Shown one piece after another: positions 6,491 to 9,207 of a stretch of DNA of 9,207 nt. How positions within the stretch are numbered: the stretch's first letter is position 1; every line of letters begins with the position of its first letter. Under the pieces are notes generated by a model. That model was given only the letters and a program-made list of their open reading frames with translations, was not told the origin of the DNA and ran no database searches. A program made the translations under genes and the position numbers. The stretch comes from Candidatus Latescibacterota bacterium (GTDB taxonomy: Bacteria > Latescibacterota > UBA2968 > UBA8231). The stretch is from positions 1-9,207 of the forward strand of contig DPVW01000018.1 in assembly GCA_003529325.1 (NCBI GenBank), written 5' to 3'.

Positions 6491-7624
6491 TTACCAATTG
6501 GTGAAGGAGCCGTCGGAGCGGCGTAGTTGCGGGCCGTTGAGCCATTTGAACTCGTATTTGTTGGCCGCTTCTTCGTCGAACTCGATTCCAAGGCCGGGTT
6601 GTTCGGGGGGCAGTACGTGGCCGGCTTCGTAGGGGATCTGTACGGGGAAGACGTCCTCGAGGAAGGAGGAGCCGATACGGCCGCCTTCCTGCACTGCGAA
6701 GTTGTCCGTTGCTAGGTCCAATTGCACGCAGGCGGCGGCCGATACGGGGCCCAGGGGGTTGTGGGGTACGATCTTGATGTAGTGGGTCTCGCACCAGTTG
6801 GTGATTTTGCGCGCTTCCGTGATGCCACCCACGATACACAGGTCGATACGTGCGTAATCGAGCAGTTCCTCTTCCACCATCTGGCGGAATTCCCATTTGG
6901 TGGCGTAGTGCTCGCCCACGGCCAGGGGGCTGGATACGTGCTGGCGGACCTGGCGATAGGACTGGGGATTTTCGCAGCGCAAGGGATCTTCGATGAAGAA
7001 GGGGTCGTACTCCTCCAGCAGACGACCCAGACGGATCGCATCCGGGGGATCCAGGCGGGTGTGCACGTCGATACAGATCTCCACGTCCGGGCCTACGGCC
7101 TGGCGCACGGCGGCAAAGTGAGCGACGGAGTCGCGCACGGCGGTGCGGGCGTCGAGGATTCCGTGGCGGTCGTTGACGGACAGACGCAGATACTGCCAGC
7201 CAGCTTCGACACGGGCCTGCCCGGTCTCTGCCGTCTCCTGTGGCGTGCTGCCGCCAATGCCGGTGTAACAGGCGACACGGTCCCTCAGCTTGCCCCCGAG
7301 GAGCATGTGCACGGGCTGTTCGAGTGCCTTGCCCTTGATATCCCAGAGGGCGATGTCGATCGCACTGATGGCGGCGGCGCCAATGCGGCCCCCGGGGAAG
7401 AAGTCTCCTCGAAACATCACCTGCCAGAGATACTCGATGTTCATGGGGTCCTGCCCGAGCAGGTGCGCTTTCATATGCTCGATGGCACCGACGCCGGCCT
7501 GCTCTTTCCAGGTGATGCCAAACTCACCCATGCCATACAGGCCCTCATCGGTTTCCACCTTGACGAAGAGAAAATTCCGCTCTCCGGCGTGGATGGGGAA
7601 CGTCTTGATGGCCGTGATTTTCAT
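6491..7624 (-). CDS. Mandelate racemase/muconate lactonizing enzyme family protein (galactonate dehydratase-like)
   Basis: This 377-residue enolase-superfamily enzyme has the N-terminal capping domain (MKITAIKTFPI...) and a (beta/alpha)7 barrel. Visible active-site elements are Asp186 and His188 in CIDVHTRL, Glu212 in FFIEDPL, Glu238 in VGEHY and His288 in VPHNPLGPVSAA. The D-x-H and H-x-PLGP pairs match the D-galactonate dehydratase (DgoD) type, where two His act as acid and base. AGWQYLRLSV replaces the KxK of classic racemases. Such enzymes dehydrate aldonic acids to 2-keto-3-deoxy acids, using Mg2+, in the cytosol. The specificity cannot be fixed; mannonate, galactonate, rhamnonate or another sugar acid are all possible. 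The start ATG at 7624 has AAGGAG 6 bases upstream; the longer open frame to 8044 overlaps the UbiA gene and is not credible. It follows the UbiA gene by 32 bases. Confidence 0.9.
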   Translation of the reverse strand: MKITAIKTFPIHAGERNFLFVKVETDEGLYGMGEFGITWKEQAGVGAIEHMKAHLLGQDPMNIEYLWQVMFRGDFFPGGRIGAAAISAIDIALWDIKGKALEQPVHMLLGGKLRDRVACYTGIGGSTPQETAETGQARVEAGWQYLRLSVNDRHGILDARTAVRDSVAHFAAVRQAVGPDVEICIDVHTRLDPPDAIRLGRLLEEYDPFFIEDPLRCENPQSYRQVRQHVSSPLAVGEHYATKWEFRQMVEEELLDYARIDLCIVGGITEARKITNWCETHYIKIVPHNPLGPVSAAACVQLDLATDNFAVQEGGRIGSSFLEDVFPVQIPYEAGHVLPPEQPGLGIEFDEEAANKYEFKWLNGPQLRRSDGSFTNW

Positions 7625-7630
7625 GAGACA

Positions 7631-7636
7631 CTCCTT
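7631..7636 (-). promoter_or_regulatory. Shine-Dalgarno AAGGAG for the enolase-family gene
   Basis: AAGGAG on the minus strand lies 6 bases before ATG 7624. It fixes the start of the dehydratase gene and rules out the 140-codon longer reading. Confidence 0.8.
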
Positions 7637-7656
7637 GGTTGACGTGGTATCAAGTG

Positions 7657-8541
7657 TTATGTGCGGTCCACAAACTCGCCGAGCAGAACCGCCGTGAGCC
7701 CCAGCAACATGCCGAAGAGCAGTTGCTGGCTGAGGCGGGTATCCCCCGGCCAGGGGCCAGACCACAATCGGCGCACCATACGGAGGAGAAATAGGTCGAG
7801 GGCGAATACGGGGATCAGATACGCCACTCCATAGACTCCGAGCAACCCGGGCAATGGTGCGGTGAATCCAACGAGTCCCAGCAGGATCGCGGCCACCCGG
7901 CACGTGGTGGGGATACCACAGAGGCGCGCCATTGTGCGGACCCCCGCAATCCCGTCCCCTTCGACGTCCTCCACTCCCTTGACCAGTTCTCTGGCGAGAT
8001 GATAACAGGCGGCGAACAGAGCCGGGATCCACCATCGCCCCCAAGCGCCGGCAGCGGCGGCGCCATAAGGGAAGGTCGCCGCCGCAATCAGGCTGACGAG
8101 CACGTTACCAGCCAGTCCGACCCGTTTCAGCAGCCAGTTGTATAGTGCCAGTCCTGTGACGACGATGAAAGCGATCATTCCCGGGAGCACACCGGCAAGG
8201 AAGGCAAGTGTCAACCCCGTGACACCCAGCAATGCGGACAACACCAGAGCGGCGCCAATGGACAACCGGCCGGAGGGCAGCGGCCGATGCGGTCTGTTGC
8301 AGCGGTCCACCTCCAGGTCGATGACGTCGTTCATGCCATTTCCGGCTGCCGCAATGGCGGCAGCCCCGAGCCCGGCAAATAGGATCGTGTAACCAGCGTG
8401 GTTCCCTCCTGACGTCACGGCACCCACCCACACCGAAATGGCCGTGAGCACGCAGTTCAGAGGGCGGGTCAACTGTGCTGCTGAGAGGAGAACCTGCCCC
8501 CTGGGCGGGTTTGGCGAGCGGATCGGCATAGGACCGTTCAT
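7657..8541 (-). CDS. UbiA-family prenyltransferase, digeranylgeranylglyceryl-phosphate synthase-like
   Basis: This 294-residue integral membrane protein has about eight or nine hydrophobic segments. The first Asp-rich motif is NDVIDLEVDR (71-80, canonical NDxxDxxxD), followed by NRPHRPLPSGRLS (82-94). The second is ELVKGVEDVEGDG (185-197), giving DxxxD at Asp192/Asp196, although a commonly Asp position (189) is Gly. The opening LTRPLNCVLTAISVWVGA, YNWLLKRVGLAGNVLVS and the KGxEDVEGD pattern resemble archaeal and FCB-type digeranylgeranylglyceryl-phosphate synthases more than UbiA, MenA or MqnP. The reaction would be Mg2+-dependent transfer of a prenyl group to a prenylglycerol phosphate; a quinone or another acceptor remains possible, especially as mqn genes are nearby. 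ATG 8541 is chosen; ATG 8529 is an alternative. Neither has a good Shine-Dalgarno. It leads the minus-strand run. Confidence 0.85.
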   Translation of the reverse strand: MNGPMPIRSPNPPRGQVLLSAAQLTRPLNCVLTAISVWVGAVTSGGNHAGYTILFAGLGAAAIAAAGNGMNDVIDLEVDRCNRPHRPLPSGRLSIGAALVLSALLGVTGLTLAFLAGVLPGMIAFIVVTGLALYNWLLKRVGLAGNVLVSLIAAATFPYGAAAAGAWGRWWIPALFAACYHLARELVKGVEDVEGDGIAGVRTMARLCGIPTTCRVAAILLGLVGFTAPLPGLLGVYGVAYLIPVFALDLFLLRMVRRLWSGPWPGDTRLSQQLLFGMLLGLTAVLLGEFVDRT

Positions 8542-8557
8542 TTAGTTCGTAACATTC

Positions 8558-8586
8558 ATAATATGTTGCACTTATGCGAATTTTGT
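8558..8586 (-). promoter_or_regulatory. Candidate promoter for the minus-strand UbiA gene
   Basis: On the minus strand TATTAT (8558-8563) is a good -10 box, 16 bases before ATG 8541. A -35 at 17-base spacing (8581-8586, ACAAAA) is poor. Transcription from it would begin around 8551, leaving a leader of about 10 bases, in line with the absence of a Shine-Dalgarno before this gene. Confidence 0.35.
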
Positions 8587-8592
8587 GGAAGT

Positions 8593-8618
8593 CGATGGTG
8601 GTTTCTCAACGACCATCG
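8593..8618. repeat. 7-base inverted repeat CGATGGT / ACCATCG
   Basis: CGATGGT (8593-8599) and ACCATCG (8612-8618) are perfect inverse copies separated by 12 bases, in the divergent intergenic region just upstream of the candidate UbiA promoter. It could be an operator or chance. It has no following U-run, so it is not a standard terminator. Confidence 0.5.
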
Positions 8619-8681
8619 TGAACGACGCCTTCAAAGTGGGGTGCTTTTCTGCGCTAACTACCAAAAAAATAAGTGCTTCAA

Positions 8682-8714
8682 CGTGGAAATTTCTTGACAC
8701 GGCCTATTTCCACG
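8682..8714. repeat. 9-base inverted repeat CGTGGAAAT / ATTTCCACG around the -35 box, candidate operator
   Basis: CGTGGAAAT (8682-8690) and ATTTCCACG (8706-8714) are perfect inverse copies separated by 15 bases. The -35 hexamer of the HU-gene promoter lies in the spacer, and the right arm ends one base before the -10 hexamer. A protein bound here would block RNA polymerase. A partial third copy, TGTGGAAGT, lies at 8584-8592. The binding protein is unknown. Confidence 0.6.
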
Positions 8715-8721
8715 CTATACC
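8694..8721 (+). promoter_or_regulatory. Sigma-70-like promoter of the HU-family gene
   Basis: TTGACA (8694-8699, perfect -35 consensus) and TATACC (8716-8721) are separated by 16 bases. Transcription would begin near 8728, giving a leader of about 85 bases before the TTG start at 8813. This is the best promoter visible in the window. Confidence 0.7.
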
Positions 8722-8770
8722 TTCATGGAACGCGTTATTTACCAATAACTAAAGTCACTTAGACACTCCT

Positions 8771-8792
8771 GTCAGCCGAGAAATCGGTCGGC
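8771..8792 (+). other. Leader hairpin with GAAA tetraloop upstream of the HU-family gene
   Basis: GTCAGCCGA (8771-8779) pairs with TCGGTCGGC (8784-8792) around a GAAA loop. There is one A-C mismatch and two G-U pairs, and the four pairs next to the loop are perfect Watson-Crick pairs. It lies in the predicted 5' untranslated leader, 8 bases before the ribosome-binding-site hairpin. It could stabilise the mRNA or present a binding site. It lacks a U-run, so it is not an intrinsic terminator. Confidence 0.45.
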
Positions 8793-8799
8793 GACTAGC

Positions 8800-8812
8800 A
8801 GGAGGAACTCCT
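8800..8812 (+). promoter_or_regulatory. Ribosome binding site enclosed in a small hairpin
   Basis: AGGAG (8800-8804) is followed by GAA and CTCCT (8808-8812), which is its exact inverse copy and directly abuts the TTG start at 8813. AGGAGG (8800-8805) is the Shine-Dalgarno, 7 bases before the start; this decides the TTG start. The same bases can fold into a 5-pair stem with a 3-base loop, which would hide the ribosome binding site. Confidence 0.65.
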
Positions 8813-9207
8813 TTGTCTACAATCACCAAGAAAGACCTCGCCCTTCTGGTCAGCCAGAGTACCGGTTGCAAGAAAAATCTGGCGGCCAAAATGGTGGACA
8901 GTCTGTTCGTAGCGATGCGCGACAGTCTGATCGAAGGCAACCGGATCGAGATCCGGGGCTTCGGTGTCTTTCAGGTCAAGGACACTCGGCCCAAGCCGGC
9001 GGCGCGCAATCCTCGCACCGGTGAAATCATCTATGTACCCGCCCGGCGCAAGACCCACTTCAAGCCGGGTCGGTTGCTCAAGGAAGCCCTGCACCAAACG
9101 CGCGAAGAGCGAGAAGAGATTGTCGGCGCCGCAGGCAATCCGGTTCCCGCCGATACCATCAACGAGAGGGTGGCGCGTGCATATTCGGCCGACTACGACG
9201 ATGATGA
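8813..9207 (+). CDS. HU/IHF-family DNA-binding protein with C-terminal extension (3' end outside window)
   Basis: At least 131 codons are open from a TTG start, with no stop before the window ends. The first 93 residues or so form a standard HU/IHF fold: STITKKDLALLVSQSTGC helix region, IEGNRIEIRGFGVFQVKD (40-57), and RNPRTGEIIYVPARRK (65-80), where Pro67 is the residue that intercalates at DNA kinks in HU/IHF. The core ends with FKPGRLLKEAL (83-93). Unlike ordinary HU of about 90 residues, the chain runs on for 38 or more residues, charged and ending YSADYDDD at the window edge. HU proteins bend and compact the nucleoid DNA. The upstream promoter, inverted repeat and leader hairpins suggest tight control. 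Whether it is HU or IHF-like cannot be told from the sequence. Confidence 0.9.
   Translation, partial: MSTITKKDLALLVSQSTGCKKNLAAKMVDSLFVAMRDSLIEGNRIEIRGFGVFQVKDTRPKPAARNPRTGEIIYVPARRKTHFKPGRLLKEALHQTREEREEIVGAAGNPVPADTINERVARAYSADYDDD

Noticed and set aside
6375..6896. Long N-terminal extension of hisS (about 174 codons)
   Set aside because: It is Arg/Pro-rich shadow sequence opposite the 3' end of the enolase-family gene; MNLSPPRGTRDFF is the normal HisRS N-terminus.
6722..7642. Plus-strand open frame of 306 codons
   Set aside because: It is antisense to the enolase-family gene, whose active-site residues are all readable on the other strand; long antisense frames are common in GC-rich codon usage.
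7625..8044. 140-codon N-terminal extension of the enolase-family protein
   Set aside because: It lies inside the UbiA coding region in another frame, and a clean AAGGAG precedes the ATG at 7624.

Overview
This window looks like part of a bacterial chromosome with moderately high GC and dense, largely protein-coding sequence. It holds no rRNA, tRNA, CRISPR array, insertion sequence or integrase that I can recognise. The gene content (futalosine-pathway menaquinone genes, an archaeal-lipid-type UbiA prenyltransferase, an HU-family protein with a long tail, and sugar-acid enzymes of the enolase, FAH and xylose-isomerase-like superfamilies) would fit an uncultured lineage of the FCB superphylum or a neighbour such as Latescibacterota. 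That placement is an inference from gene types, not from a marker phylogeny.

Left arm, plus strand (1-4139): the 3' part of an HD-GYP cyclic-di-GMP phosphodiesterase gene, interrupted by an apparent 1-base frameshift near 189. It is followed by a tight run of four genes: a small MDR-type (alcohol dehydrogenase-like) oxidoreductase, mqnB (futalosine hydrolase), mqnD (1,4-dihydroxy-6-naphthoate synthase) and a fumarylacetoacetate hydrolase (FAH) family protein of the GguC/AraD1 kind. Three of these junctions are 4-base start/stop overlaps (TTGA, GTGA, ATGA) and one is a 15-base gap, so the run is probably one operon.

Middle and right arm, minus strand (8541 down to 4129): a UbiA prenyltransferase resembling digeranylgeranylglyceryl-phosphate synthase, an enolase-superfamily sugar-acid dehydratase, hisS, and a xylose-isomerase-like TIM-barrel protein whose GTG start overlaps the hisS stop. 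This run meets the left operon tail to tail, with an 11-base overlap of the two coding ends.

Right edge, plus strand (8542-9207): a relatively AT-rich divergent intergenic region with a good sigma-70-like promoter. A perfect 9-base inverted repeat flanks the -35 box. The leader has two predicted hairpins, the second enclosing the ribosome binding site. It drives an HU/IHF-family gene, started at TTG, that runs off the window.

Two functional themes appear: quinone/isoprenoid metabolism (mqnB, mqnD, UbiA) and sugar-acid oxidation (dehydrogenase, enolase-type dehydratase, FAH protein, TIM-barrel isomerase). I do not see a clearly unprecedented system. The most unusual points are the regulatory architecture ahead of the HU gene, the archaeal-type prenyltransferase in a bacterial context, and the broken HD-GYP gene.
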